In this document: positions 15,960 to 24,890 of the stretch, piece after piece
Layout: every line of letters starts with the position of its first letter
How positions within the stretch are numbered: position 1 is the first letter of the stretch
The notes under the pieces: generated by a model
What the model saw: only the letters and a program-made list of their open reading frames with translations
What the model was told of the DNA's origin: nothing
Database searches by the model: none
Assembly: GCA_047639675.1 (NCBI GenBank)
Contig: JBLIOI010000030.1
Location: 1-41,451, forward strand
Direction: 5' to 3'
Length of the DNA stretch: 41,451 nucleotides
DNA from: JABACD01 sp047639675
GTDB taxonomy: Bacteria; Planctomycetota; UBA1135; GCA-002686595
Translations under genes and position numbers: made by a program

Positions 15960-16864
15960 TACATTCTCTCCTTCCACTTCTTGGCTTCTTCGAAGGCCTG
16001 GAAAACGGAGAGGTTGGTGATCGGCGGATCTCCATCCATGATGCCTCTAAGGGCGTTGATCGCTCCGATTAGCAAGCCGTTGTCCGAACTGTCGAGGAAA
16101 GGCACGACGTATTTCTTAGCGTGCTTCTCGTCTCCGCAGGCGGAGAAGAGTCGCAGCGCTGCGATGTTCTTTGCGCGTGAATCGGCCTCAAGTCGCTTGA
16201 CCACGCGCTCGCTAGCCTCGGCACCGCGCAGGCCGGAAAGTGCGCTGTAAAGCCTGCTCTTACGTAGGGCCCAATTCTCCTCTACGTCGTCGCAGATGGC
16301 CTCGAATCCTATGAATGAGCCGGTTGAGGCGCAACAAATGGCAGCAGCTAGAACCTCTGCTGCGTCGCGCCCACGCTTCTTGCCATCGGCGCTTGCGTAG
16401 GCTTTCTCCGAGGCTGCACGCAGTTCCGGATCGGGAAAGCCTGAGACGCGATTCAAGCTCCAGACTCGGACGGCGCTCGACTTGTCCGTGAAGTATGGGG
16501 CCAAGAGTCGCGTATGGCGCGCGTCTGTGACCGCTTCAAGCACTTCGCAGATCCGTGCGATGGCGTCTTCGTCTTTCTCGTGTCCGAGCTTGGAAAGCAG
16601 GCCAGGGGCGGCGCCGGAGCCGATCGCGAGCAATGCGGCGCGCGCTTCGTCGCCCATGACTTCAGTGCGAGCTTTTCGCAATCGGCTCACTTCCTTGCCA
16701 ACCGCCTTGTCATCCACCTCAGGCCAAGCGCTAAGACGCTCGCTCTCGACTTCTTTCTTCTCGGTCTCATCGCCCGCTGCGATTGAGATCGGTGCGGAGA
16801 TGCCCGTCATCACAAGGGCGCACATGAGAGCTAAAAGACCATGCCATATTCGGTAGCCACTCAT
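15959..16864 (-). CDS. Exported HEAT-like repeat protein
   Basis: A 301-residue protein with an N-terminal signal peptide (hydrophobic 8-30, ending near SIAA). The mature part is a solenoid of helical pairs: EARAALLAIGSGAAPGLLSKL, IARICEVLEAVTDARHTRLLAPYF, SSAVRVWSLNRVSGF and LLIGAINALRGIMDG resemble HEAT repeats. It probably acts as a scaffold in the periplasm. The start ATG overlaps the upstream stop as ATGA, with GAGGG seven bases before the start; its own stop overlaps the downstream ATG as TAATG. The partner is unknown, although coupling suggests a complex with the flanking gene products. Confidence 0.85.
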   Translation of the reverse strand: MSGYRIWHGLLALMCALVMTGISAPISIAAGDETEKKEVESERLSAWPEVDDKAVGKEVSRLRKARTEVMGDEARAALLAIGSGAAPGLLSKLGHEKDEDAIARICEVLEAVTDARHTRLLAPYFTDKSSAVRVWSLNRVSGFPDPELRAASEKAYASADGKKRGRDAAEVLAAAICCASTGSFIGFEAICDDVEENWALRKSRLYSALSGLRGAEASERVVKRLEADSRAKNIAALRLFSACGDEKHAKKYVVPFLDSSDNGLLIGAINALRGIMDGDPPITNLSVFQAFEEAKKWKERM

Positions 16865-17550
16865 AGTTCAGCCCTCATCTTGTACTTGTAGGCGCCGGGA
16901 ACGACCTCATTCCAGGCTGGATCGATGATCTCCAAGGTGCCCTGGAGATAGAGGTCGTCAGAGATCTGGTCGAGCGCGTCCACAAAGACAAACTCTTCCA
17001 GGCAGATTTTCATGAGCTCTTCCCCGCCGCGCAGATTATTGTCGCGTTCGAGCATGCGGATCACTGCGAAGCGACCGGGCAACTCGACAACTTTGGAAGT
17101 CTGCCCGGGTTCCAGGCTGCGAGCTACCAACCAGACATCCATACCCAGCATGTCCCAATTGCCAATTTCGGGTTCGTTGAAGGCAATCTGGCTCTGATCG
17201 GAAGCACTTGACTCAATGCCCGGAAAGCCTGCGTACCATGCATTTGCTTCCGCGCGAGCTGCGGCGCGCCGCTCCGCATTGTGTTTGCGAGCGTAGGCGA
17301 GAGGGAAGCCAATGTGGATCAGAATCTGACGCCTACGTTCGGTCTTGGCGAAGGCGGAATTGATGGCGAGAAGCGCGTCGATGTGCTCATCGATTTCACT
17401 TGCGAAGAGCGGCTCGCCGTCCACGGCGAGGACAGTACCCTGCGGCCAACTTGCTATTGACTCGACTCCTGGATCACAGCTCACCAGCATGGAAATTCCG
17501 AGGGCGAACCCGCCCATGCTCTTGATCAATTGCTGTGCACTCTTCAGCAC
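16861..17550 (-). CDS. Lipoprotein resembling SurA/PpiC-type folding factors
   Basis: A 229-residue protein from GTG 17550. That start is set by GAGGAG five bases upstream and by its position one base after the preceding stop; an ATG at 17640 would add an arginine-rich tail in front of the signal peptide. Residues 1-25 are a lipoprotein signal with lipobox LVSC (C25). VLAVDGEPLFASEIDEHID resembles the beginning of SurA-N domains, and LEPGQTSKVVELPGRFAVIRMLERD resembles the substrate-binding end of a parvulin (PpiC) domain. A compact folding factor or PPIase is likely but the rotamase active-site residues cannot be confirmed. It is coupled to the genes on both sides. Confidence 0.75.
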   Translation of the reverse strand: MLKSAQQLIKSMGGFALGISMLVSCDPGVESIASWPQGTVLAVDGEPLFASEIDEHIDALLAINSAFAKTERRRQILIHIGFPLAYARKHNAERRAAARAEANAWYAGFPGIESSASDQSQIAFNEPEIGNWDMLGMDVWLVARSLEPGQTSKVVELPGRFAVIRMLERDNNLRGGEELMKICLEEFVFVDALDQISDDLYLQGTLEIIDPAWNEVVPGAYKYKMRAEL

Positions 17551-17551
17551 C

Positions 17552-18244
17552 TTACTCCTCGAGGCGTAGATCAAAGGCCTGGACGAAGGACGATGCCTTC
17601 TGGACCAGGAAGTCATAGGCAGAGGCGACGTTCTCCTCAAGTTGACTGAGTTGATCCATCACGCGCACGGGTCCTGACGCAGATTGATTCTCCATGTAGA
17701 GCGTGCGCTTGTCTTGAAAGTAGTTCTCGATCCGTAGTGAATTCGTCGTTCGACTCTCCGGGCCGGCGGGGAATTCCATGCGCAGGCCGTAGATTTGTGG
17801 GGTCGCTTCGAACACATCGATCATGTCGCCGAAGCCGAGCAGACCGTCGCGCATGTAGTCGATCGATTGGTCGAACTTGCGCGGGTTAACCAACGTTCGG
17901 ATCGTGATGCGTTGGCCCGCGTAGCCTTCCAGGCTCCGTTCTTGGGCCGAATCGTCGGCGATTTTGTGCACCCGAGCCCCGAAGTCCTCAGCGGTCATTG
18001 CTCCCAATTCCTCCCGGAATTGGATTCGGTCCGGTAAGAATACGACCTGGGAGATGACCCCCGGGCGCAGGCCTGGATTGCTGAGCACCGGGCCGGCCGG
18101 GGTCACCGCGAAGCTTGAGTAGGGGGGGCTGCCTTCCTCGAAATAGCGGTTATGAATGCGCTGGACAGAGTCCGTGGCGATCGGCAGGGGAGCGTGGAAT
18201 AGCTCGCAAATGTAGGCGATTGTGCGGGTGGGATAGGCGTTCAT
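17552..18244 (-). CDS. Protein of unknown function, first gene of the exported-protein operon
   Basis: A 230-residue protein without a signal peptide or membrane segment, so probably cytoplasmic, unlike the three genes after it. I do not recognise the family. The middle (VISQVVFLPDRIQFREELG to RITIRTLVNPRKFDQSIDYM) and the end (YGLRMEFPAGPESRTTNSLRIENYFQDKRTLYMENQ) look like mixed alpha/beta, with a helical C-terminus. Its TAA stop is followed after one base by the GTG of the lipoprotein gene, so the two are cotranslated. It faces the 634-residue exported gene across a 295-bp divergent intergenic region. Confidence 0.8.
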   Translation of the reverse strand: MNAYPTRTIAYICELFHAPLPIATDSVQRIHNRYFEEGSPPYSSFAVTPAGPVLSNPGLRPGVISQVVFLPDRIQFREELGAMTAEDFGARVHKIADDSAQERSLEGYAGQRITIRTLVNPRKFDQSIDYMRDGLLGFGDMIDVFEATPQIYGLRMEFPAGPESRTTNSLRIENYFQDKRTLYMENQSASGPVRVMDQLSQLEENVASAYDFLVQKASSFVQAFDLRLEE

Positions 18245-18409
18245 GGGCCTGGGCGCAAGGGTCCAGCGGGCTAGCGAGATCGGGAATCAGGGTCAAAAGG
18301 ACGGGTCATAGGGTACCAATTCCACGGAGTCGGGTTTCGCTCCAGGTGAATTCCGCACAGTTCCTTATGGATCCCCCTCAAGGATGGTGCCAGGTCGGTT
18401 CGAAAAAAG

Positions 18410-18508
18410 TTGACTCTAGGGTTCACCACTTTTGTAGCCCCCCCGTAACCTCTGCCAACCATCGCAGAGGGTATCGGGCCCCAGCCCGATTGCTCCGACC
18501 TCCGGAGC
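18410..18508 (+). promoter_or_regulatory. Candidate promoter and three-hairpin leader before the exported PpiC-like gene
   Basis: TTGACT at 18410-18415 is a good -35 match; 17 bases on, TGTAGC is only a weak -10. Downstream lie three successive perfect hairpins: CCTCTGC/GCAGAGG (18449-18455 and 18464-18470), ATCGGGC/GCCCGAT (18473-18479 and 18484-18490, loop CCCA) and GCTCCG/CGGAGC (18492-18497 and 18503-18508). They end 31 bases before the ATG at 18540. A structured 5' leader or cis-regulatory RNA is inferred. Confidence 0.45.
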
Positions 18509-18539
18509 CTCCGTCCCAGTACTGCGATCTTCATTCGTC

Positions 18540-20444
18540 ATGTTCGTCTCACTAATAACAGCTTGTCTGACTCTCGGTAGCGCCTTCGGTGCCCCGATTC
18601 AGGACACTCAAATTGCACCCGAGCCCGCCGAATCAATTCCGGGCGACTACCTGGGTGCCCCCTTGTACGTTGGCGATGTGCTCATCACCGACCTGGAAAT
18701 CAAACGTCTCCTGATTTTTGGCGTTTGCCGCCCGGCCCTCGAGTTCCACCGTGTGCGCGCTCTCGTCAACGACGAGATCGATCGTCGCATTGCGGGCTAC
18801 GACGCCGAGATGGAAACTTGGAACGCCATCAAGGCTAGCGGAGCTGACCCTGGTCCGGAGCCATTCAAGTACACCAAGGAGTACTTCGAGATCCCCGAAG
18901 AGGAATTCGAGATCCGACGTAAGGAGAAGATCCAGGATTTCATCGGCAAGTATCCGACCTTGGATCTCGCTACCGAAATGCGTCGCGCTTACCGCGCGCA
19001 GGATTGGTATGAGCGCGAGCTCAGGCAGGAAATGATCTTCGACAAGGTCTTCGTCCCCGATAACACCGCACACTGGCCGGACGTGACCTTCGAGGCCATG
19101 CGTCAAGAAGCTGGCGAGATTCTGATCAACGACTTCCAAGAGAGCTACGATCGCCGTAAGGCGTTCTACGATGACGCTCTCGCAGAATGGCAGGCGAAGG
19201 TCGATGCTGGCGAAGATGCAGGCCCTCGGCCGCGCCTCGGTGAAGAGGACAGCATGTACCGCTCAATCTTGCGTCAAATCGTCCGGGATACGGTCTACGG
19301 TGTTATTGATACACAGACTGTTCTCGACGGCCTTTCGACGGATCTCTTGGTCACGATGGACTTCGATTTCGATGGTACGCCTGAACTCAAGGTGACCAAC
19401 GACGAGGTTTGGGAAGATGTCAAGGACACCGTCACGCGCTACGACATCAACCAAGTGCGCAAGTACTTGGCTCTGATGGAAGCGACCCGCCAACGTCTCG
19501 CGACGGAAGGCAAGCTTCTTAGCGATGAGGATTCGGCTGCGCACATGGAAGAAGTTCGTGCCGGTTTCGGTAGCGACATCTTCGGCATCGGAACTGTCGC
19601 CTTGGGTTCACACCAGTTCCCTTCCGTTGAATCCTACGCGGTCTACATGCCCTTGCTTGAGGGTTACCGGATTTCAGTGCTCGCGCAAACCGAGAGCCCC
19701 GATGAAGGCGGCTTGGCTCCGGTGCTTCGCCAGCACTTGAACATCGCCAATCAGGTGATGGGCCTCGCTAAGGTCGATGCTGAGGTGCTGATGGTTAGCT
19801 CCTTCAACTTTGAGAAGTTTGAGTGGATCCCGGACGGCTGGGCAGTGGCCAAAGAACGGGCCGAGTGGCTGAAGTCCGAGATCGAGAAGAACGGCGTGGT
19901 CTACGCTGAATATCGCAAGAATCGGATGAAAGCCGCAGCCGAAGGGAAGGATTTCCCGGAGGACGAAACCGTCATGGAACCGATCGATTTCTGGTCGCGC
20001 TTGCTCGACGAGCACTCTGACTTCTGGGATCCGCCGCCGCCCTCAATCGGCCGCCCCGGCTCTGACCATGGCTACAAGAAGCTCGGCCGCTTTGGCGAGC
20101 GTACCCGCAACGATATGCGTTCCTTGTTGGGTGAGAGTCCCTACTCGCACCTCACGAACGGTGGTTTGCTGACGGACACGATTTTCTTCAAGACCCCGAT
20201 GGGTAACATCGCCGGTCCGATCCGTGGCCCCTACGGTTGGTACCTCGCAAAAGTCGTCAAGCGCTCACCCGCAGCTCGGCCTTTGAACATCAACGATGAG
20301 CGTCACTTGGACCTCTTGCGTGACGATTGGGTCCGTATTAGCTTCATTCGCTACGCGCACGAGGCCCTTGAGATGGCCGGAGTCACAGGATTGCCCTCTC
20401 TAATCAAGGGGACAGCCCCGGCGCCCGTCGAAGACGGCAAGTAG
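18540..20444 (+). CDS. Exported SurA/PpiC-like protein, 634 residues
   Basis: Residues 1-18 are a signal peptide (MFVSLITACLTLGSAFGA). After it, LYVGDVLITDLEIKRLLIFGVCRPALEFHRVRALVNDEIDRRI resembles the SurA N-terminal chaperone module. The long middle is charged and helical. Near the C-terminus, LTDTIFFKTPMGNIAGPIRGPYGWYLAKVVKRSPA fits the closing part of a parvulin-type PPIase domain, where GP and GW(Y/H) are typical. It is longer than SurA (about 430). A periplasmic folding factor is the best guess; active-site residues are not certain. It is divergent from a coupled operon that contains another PpiC-like lipoprotein, and a terminator follows at 20471. Confidence 0.72.
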   Translation: MFVSLITACLTLGSAFGAPIQDTQIAPEPAESIPGDYLGAPLYVGDVLITDLEIKRLLIFGVCRPALEFHRVRALVNDEIDRRIAGYDAEMETWNAIKASGADPGPEPFKYTKEYFEIPEEEFEIRRKEKIQDFIGKYPTLDLATEMRRAYRAQDWYERELRQEMIFDKVFVPDNTAHWPDVTFEAMRQEAGEILINDFQESYDRRKAFYDDALAEWQAKVDAGEDAGPRPRLGEEDSMYRSILRQIVRDTVYGVIDTQTVLDGLSTDLLVTMDFDFDGTPELKVTNDEVWEDVKDTVTRYDINQVRKYLALMEATRQRLATEGKLLSDEDSAAHMEEVRAGFGSDIFGIGTVALGSHQFPSVESYAVYMPLLEGYRISVLAQTESPDEGGLAPVLRQHLNIANQVMGLAKVDAEVLMVSSFNFEKFEWIPDGWAVAKERAEWLKSEIEKNGVVYAEYRKNRMKAAAEGKDFPEDETVMEPIDFWSRLLDEHSDFWDPPPPSIGRPGSDHGYKKLGRFGERTRNDMRSLLGESPYSHLTNGGLLTDTIFFKTPMGNIAGPIRGPYGWYLAKVVKRSPAARPLNINDERHLDLLRDDWVRISFIRYAHEALEMAGVTGLPSLIKGTAPAPVEDGK

Positions 20445-20470
20445 CCAACTCTAGGCGCGAAACGTACAGG

Positions 20471-20507
20471 ACAGCCCCGGCGCACAAGCGTCGGGGCTGT
20501 TCTCGTT
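20471..20507 (+). terminator. Intrinsic-type terminator after the exported PpiC-like gene
   Basis: Arms 20471-20483 and 20488-20500 form a 13-bp GC-rich stem with one G-U pair and loop ACAA, followed by TCTCGTT. It lies 26 bp after the stop at 20444 and before the ABC transporter start at 20554. Confidence 0.75.
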
Positions 20508-20553
20508 AATGCCTTTTGCGATCTGGAGTCCCATCGGGGATGATTCGCGCGCT

Positions 20554-22455
20554 ATGAAAGCAGATGTTCGCACAACCTTCCGGCTACTCAAGCCCCACGC
20601 GAAAGAGCACGCCGGTGTCTTTGCCCTGATTCTTCTGTTCGGAGTATTGGCCGCATTTGGCGAGCGTTCTGTCTTTTTGTTTCTGACGCCGACCTTCGCC
20701 GTTCTCTTCCCGGACGGTGGTGTCTCGGCGGCAATGCCTGGCAGCCTTCGCGGGTCTCCAGAAATAGAGCCGACTTTCCTTTCAGCTTTGATCGAGAACA
20801 TCGGTGTTTGGCGCAACAGTTTGATGACGATGTTGCTTGGCAATGCTCATCCAGTCACTGACTTCGAGCGTATCGAAGTCTTGAAGCGCGTCGGCATCGT
20901 CGTGGTTGTGGTCGCGCTCTTCACCGGTGTCACCCAATATGTGTTCACTTGGTTGTCGCGCAAGGTCGCGCTCTTAATCGTTGTCGCGTTGCGCATGCGT
21001 CTGGCTCGCCACCTGATGGGGCTCTCTATGGGCTACCACGACTCGCGCAAGCTCGGTGATGTGCTCAGTCGAATCAGCGCGGATGTGGGTCAAACGCTCA
21101 TCATTCTGAATGATGCGGCCCGCAACCTGATTCTTGAGCCCTTGCTCGGAATCGTGTCCTTGGTGTTGGCCTTCGTTGCAGCTCCATTGCCAGCCTTGGC
21201 GATGCTTGTGCTCTTGCCTACGGTGGCTATTCCGGTTGCCGTCTTGTCGAAGAAGGTTCGCAAGGGATCGAGCCGCAGCCTCACCAAGCTAGGCGCATCG
21301 GTTCAAGTTTTGACGCAGATGTTCCAGGGCATTCGGACGGTGAAGGCCTTCCGTGCTGAGGAACGTGAGCTCGACAGGTTTCACAAGATCAACAACGAGT
21401 ACGTCAGTTCCGCGATGAAGATGGTGCGCGCCGTGGCGCAAACCAATCTGTGGACCGTGGTATTGACCCACGGTGGACTTGGTGTCTTGATTGTCGCCTT
21501 GGGGTGGTTCCAGATTCGCGGTACCGGCTCATTCTCTCAAGCCGGCGATATGATCGCCTTCTTTGTTCTGATCGCGAACGTCTACACCAACGTCAAGAAG
21601 ACCACGCGTATGTGGAGTCGCTTGCAAGAATCGGTTGGAGCTTCGGAGCGCTTGCAGGAACTGCTCGATATCCCGCAAGACGTGAAGGAGAACGACGGAG
21701 CGTTCAAGTTGCAGGGGCTTGGTAGCGGGTTGCGCTTAGAGAATTTGAGCTTCAGCTACCCGGAAGGAGACGGCGCCGCTCTCTCTGATATCAACCTTGA
21801 AATCAAGGCTGGCGAGACCTTGGCCTTGGTCGGAGCCTCCGGTTCCGGCAAGTCAACTTTGATCGATATCCTGGCACGCTTCCGCGACCCGAGTTCAGGA
21901 ACCATCAGCGTCGACGGCCACGACTTGCGCGATCTGACCTTTGACTCCTGGTCATCGCACTTTGCAATGGTTGGCCAGTCGCCCTTTCTATTCCACGCGA
22001 CGGTCGAAGAGAACATCGGCTATGGCAGGCCCGGGGCCTCGAAGCAAGAAGTCATGGAAGCTGCGCGTACCGCTGACATTCACGGATTCATTGAAAGTTT
22101 GTCAGAAGGCTATGTCACCGATGTTGCCGACATGGGGTCAAGATTGTCCGGCGGCCAGCGCCAACGCATTACGATCGCCCGTGCAATCTTGAAGGGGGCG
22201 CCGCTCTTGCTCTTGGACGAAGCAACCAGTGCTCTCGACACGGAAACAGAGGTCAAGGTCCAGGCTGCGCTCGAGGCGCTAGCCGCCGGGCGCACCGTGG
22301 TTGTAATCGCGCACCGACTTTCAACCATCCGTAACGCAGATCGAATTGCAGTGATGGATGGAGGTCGGATAATCGAGATTGGAACCCACGATGATCTGTT
22401 GGCAGCCGGGGGCGCTTACTCGAGCCTCCACCGAGCGCAGTTCGGCAAGGTGTAA
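20554..22455 (+). CDS. MsbA-like ABC exporter (fused membrane and ATPase domains)
   Basis: A 633-residue half-transporter from ATG 20554; an earlier ATG at 20509 falls next to the terminator tail and is disfavoured. The N-terminal ~350 residues hold about six membrane segments. The ATPase domain has Walker A GASGSGKST, a Q-loop near VGQSPFLF, signature LSGGQRQR, Walker B LLLLDEATSALD and the H-loop VVIAHRLST. The transmembrane domain is of the lipid/multidrug exporter type (GLSMGYHDSRKLGDVLSRISADV). A large loop between the first two membrane segments (about residues 45-90) is longer than in MsbA. Lipid or glycolipid flipping is likely; the substrate cannot be read. Confidence 0.93.
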   Translation: MKADVRTTFRLLKPHAKEHAGVFALILLFGVLAAFGERSVFLFLTPTFAVLFPDGGVSAAMPGSLRGSPEIEPTFLSALIENIGVWRNSLMTMLLGNAHPVTDFERIEVLKRVGIVVVVVALFTGVTQYVFTWLSRKVALLIVVALRMRLARHLMGLSMGYHDSRKLGDVLSRISADVGQTLIILNDAARNLILEPLLGIVSLVLAFVAAPLPALAMLVLLPTVAIPVAVLSKKVRKGSSRSLTKLGASVQVLTQMFQGIRTVKAFRAEERELDRFHKINNEYVSSAMKMVRAVAQTNLWTVVLTHGGLGVLIVALGWFQIRGTGSFSQAGDMIAFFVLIANVYTNVKKTTRMWSRLQESVGASERLQELLDIPQDVKENDGAFKLQGLGSGLRLENLSFSYPEGDGAALSDINLEIKAGETLALVGASGSGKSTLIDILARFRDPSSGTISVDGHDLRDLTFDSWSSHFAMVGQSPFLFHATVEENIGYGRPGASKQEVMEAARTADIHGFIESLSEGYVTDVADMGSRLSGGQRQRITIARAILKGAPLLLLDEATSALDTETEVKVQAALEALAAGRTVVVIAHRLSTIRNADRIAVMDGGRIIEIGTHDDLLAAGGAYSSLHRAQFGKV

Positions 22456-22460
22456 AAATA

Positions 22461-22500
22461 GGGCGGCCGTGGGGCACTGTGCCCGGCGCCCGCCCCTTTT
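22461..22500 (+). terminator. Terminator after the ABC exporter gene
   Basis: Arms 22461-22476 and 22480-22495 form a 16-bp imperfect GC-rich stem with a 3-base loop, followed by CCTTTT (22495-22500). It begins 6 bp after the exporter stop codon. Confidence 0.75.
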
Positions 22501-22591
22501 CGTACCGTGCATCTGGGCCTGGTGTGACCCTGGACTGGATGCCTGCTATTGGCTGCTGCTACTCGTTTCGCCCGTCTTCCCAGGAGCTCCT

Positions 22592-24838
22592 TTGAATTCT
22601 CGTCGTACAAAAATTGCCTCTATAGCCTTGGGCTGGCTTCTTGCTCCCGCCCTGGTCAGTGCTTCCTCGGCCCAAGAGGCGTTCTACCCGCCTGAACCTG
22701 ACGCTTGCGCCCTCACTTCCCACTATCAACGTGTGGAGCAGGAATTGCGCGTCGCCGACGTCTCACATCTGACTCCCGAACAACAACGTAAGCGGCTTCA
22801 AGCTCTTAGTTGGCTACGTGACTATCGCGTGAACGGCGACTTCGGCATCAACACACTCGAACCCGGAGTGCGCAAGCTCTACTTCGTCGACGAGAGCGAA
22901 CGACGTTGCGCTGTCGCATGGCTTCTTGACGAGTCGGGCCAAGAGGCTCTCGTCAAGGGGATCGCAGCGACGAGCAATCACGCCTACATTGCCGAGTTGG
23001 CTGGCAGGGAGGAGCTGCAGGCTTGGCTCTCGGAGTACGGACTGTCCGTAGGGGACGCGGCTCGGATTCAGGGACCAGCTTGGCAGCGCCCAGATACCGG
23101 TGGTAGTACGTCACGGCCGTCACCTCCGCCAGCTCCGCCTCGACTCCCTTCGTGGGGAGGACCCGGTGATACCTCGGGGGGATCTTCCGGTCCAAGTACA
23201 CCTGCACCTAGCGGGCCCAGCGCTCCGCGCGGGGGTGGAGCGAACACTCCGGCCCCGGGTGGGCCGAGTGCTCCCAACAATCCCAGCGCAGGAGGACCCA
23301 CCACCTATGGAGTCGGTACCGACATTTGGATGACTTGGTGGGACTTGCACAAAATGGACTACCTCGCGCCCAACCTGCTCAAGAACTGGCACGGTACGGT
23401 GACCGGTTGGACGAATGACGGCGCGAATCCTCTCGTTGCCCTGCGTGCGAGCGTAGTGCCTGCGCTACTCAAAGCTCTGGATAAGGGCGACGCACAACTG
23501 CGTGGTTCGGCGGCGATTGCTCTTGGACGCATAGCTGGTGAGGAAGCTATCGAACCCTTGATTGAGCATCTCACTGACCCCAACCAGGAGGTGCGCGACC
23601 GTGCAATCCTTGGATTGGGGGCAACCGGGTCGATGCGCGCTGCGGAAGTGCTATTGGAAGTCGCCAAGACTGGCCGTACCAAGGAGGGTGCGGTGATTGC
23701 TTACGACGCACGCTCGCTCGCCATACTCGCGTTGGCTATTGGCAGGCGCAATGGCATGTCGGGATACGTGGACTACTCCTTGGCTTCACTTCTTGAAGAC
23801 GTCTCCGGAACCGATCGTTATGTGGTTCAAGGCTCAGGACTGCTCTACCAGACCATGAACCCGGGCGATGCCCTCGGCGATTGGTGCATGGACCATGCAA
23901 CGAACAAAAAATCTGTGCTCGGAGTCCGTTGTCGAGCGGTTGAGACCTTGCGTACACGTAATGATGATGAGAGCTTGAAAGTCTTGCTCCATCATCTGTC
24001 TGGCAACGCTCTCGAACTGCGTAGGTCGGCGGCCTTGACCCTCGGCGAATTCGATCATGACTTGGCGCTGCAGCCGCTATTGACAGCCGCTGAAGTTGAG
24101 AAGGAGCCGCTGACGCGCGCTTTCATTCTGATCTCGATTGGTCGTCAAGGTGGTGACGTGGCTCGAGATTTCCTTGAGAACTACCTGAGTGAGGGGCCGA
24201 AGATGTCGCGTTCATGGACGGCCTTGGCGCTCGGTATCCTGGCTCGCGAATCCGGCGACGAAGAAAGTCGCAAGGCCATTCGTGTTGGCCTTGCAAGCGA
24301 GAAGAACCGCGAGTTCCGTGGGGCCTTCTATCTCGCCATGGGGATCGCAGGAGATCTGGATGCGCGGGGTGTATTGATCGACGCTCTCAAGAACGGTTCG
24401 AGTTATGAAATCCGTTCGGGCGCCGCGATGGGGCTCGGCATGCTAGAGGACCCTCTCGGGATGACTGCGCTGCGCGAGCAACTCGCTGTCGACAAGTGCG
24501 AGTACACGAGGGCCTCCATCACAGAGGCGATCGCTTATGCCGGTGACTACAATGATTGCGCATTGCTGGCGCAATCGCTTGAGGCCATGAAGATTCCAGT
24601 CAACCAAGCGACGACGGCGATGGCTCTAGGGCTTCACGGTCAACGCAAGTCGGTTGAGGAACTGGTACGAATCGTTTTGGACGAAGAGCAACCCTCGCGG
24701 AAGCGCGCGGCAGCTATTGATTCCCTTCAGGTGGTTTTGGGCCAAGAACCGAGCCTGGCGGTCGGCGACTTGCTGCGCCAAGCCAACTTCATGGTCTTCC
24801 CGCCTTCGCTGATCAAAATTCGGAACGTGCTGCTCTAA
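22592..24838 (+). CDS. Exported HEAT-repeat protein with conserved N-terminal domain and Pro/Ser/Gly linker
   Basis: A 748-residue protein. The start is TTG 22592, set by AGGAG five bases upstream and by the signal peptide that follows (residues 1-28, ending SASSAQ); the frame opens earlier at 22379 within the exporter gene but that part is not plausible. Residues about 30-155 form a compact domain with RCAVAWLLDESGQEALVKGI and LQAWLSEYGLSVGDAARIQGPAW, a pattern I recall from exported proteins of myxobacteria and Bacteroidetes, function unknown. A low-complexity Pro/Ser/Gly/Thr linker (about 165-240) leads to many HEAT repeats such as LRGSAAIALGRIAGEEAIEPLIEHL and EVRDRAILGLGATGSMRAAEVLLEVA. 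Probably an extracytoplasmic scaffold. Confidence 0.88.
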   Translation: MNSRRTKIASIALGWLLAPALVSASSAQEAFYPPEPDACALTSHYQRVEQELRVADVSHLTPEQQRKRLQALSWLRDYRVNGDFGINTLEPGVRKLYFVDESERRCAVAWLLDESGQEALVKGIAATSNHAYIAELAGREELQAWLSEYGLSVGDAARIQGPAWQRPDTGGSTSRPSPPPAPPRLPSWGGPGDTSGGSSGPSTPAPSGPSAPRGGGANTPAPGGPSAPNNPSAGGPTTYGVGTDIWMTWWDLHKMDYLAPNLLKNWHGTVTGWTNDGANPLVALRASVVPALLKALDKGDAQLRGSAAIALGRIAGEEAIEPLIEHLTDPNQEVRDRAILGLGATGSMRAAEVLLEVAKTGRTKEGAVIAYDARSLAILALAIGRRNGMSGYVDYSLASLLEDVSGTDRYVVQGSGLLYQTMNPGDALGDWCMDHATNKKSVLGVRCRAVETLRTRNDDESLKVLLHHLSGNALELRRSAALTLGEFDHDLALQPLLTAAEVEKEPLTRAFILISIGRQGGDVARDFLENYLSEGPKMSRSWTALALGILARESGDEESRKAIRVGLASEKNREFRGAFYLAMGIAGDLDARGVLIDALKNGSSYEIRSGAAMGLGMLEDPLGMTALREQLAVDKCEYTRASITEAIAYAGDYNDCALLAQSLEAMKIPVNQATTAMALGLHGQRKSVEELVRIVLDEEQPSRKRAAAIDSLQVVLGQEPSLAVGDLLRQANFMVFPPSLIKIRNVLL

Positions 24839-24854
24839 TCGGGAGCTAAGGTGT

Positions 24855-24884
24855 GGGGCAGCGCTCGGAAGCGAGTGCTGCCCC
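24855..24884 (+). terminator. Hairpin terminator after the HEAT-repeat gene
   Basis: Arms 24855-24867 and 24872-24884 form a 13-bp stem with one G-U pair and a GAAG loop, followed by the AT-rich ATATTC. It starts 17 bp after the stop at 24838 and ends 6 bp before the ATG at 24891, so it might also affect translation of that gene. Confidence 0.65.
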
Positions 24885-24890
24885 ATATTC

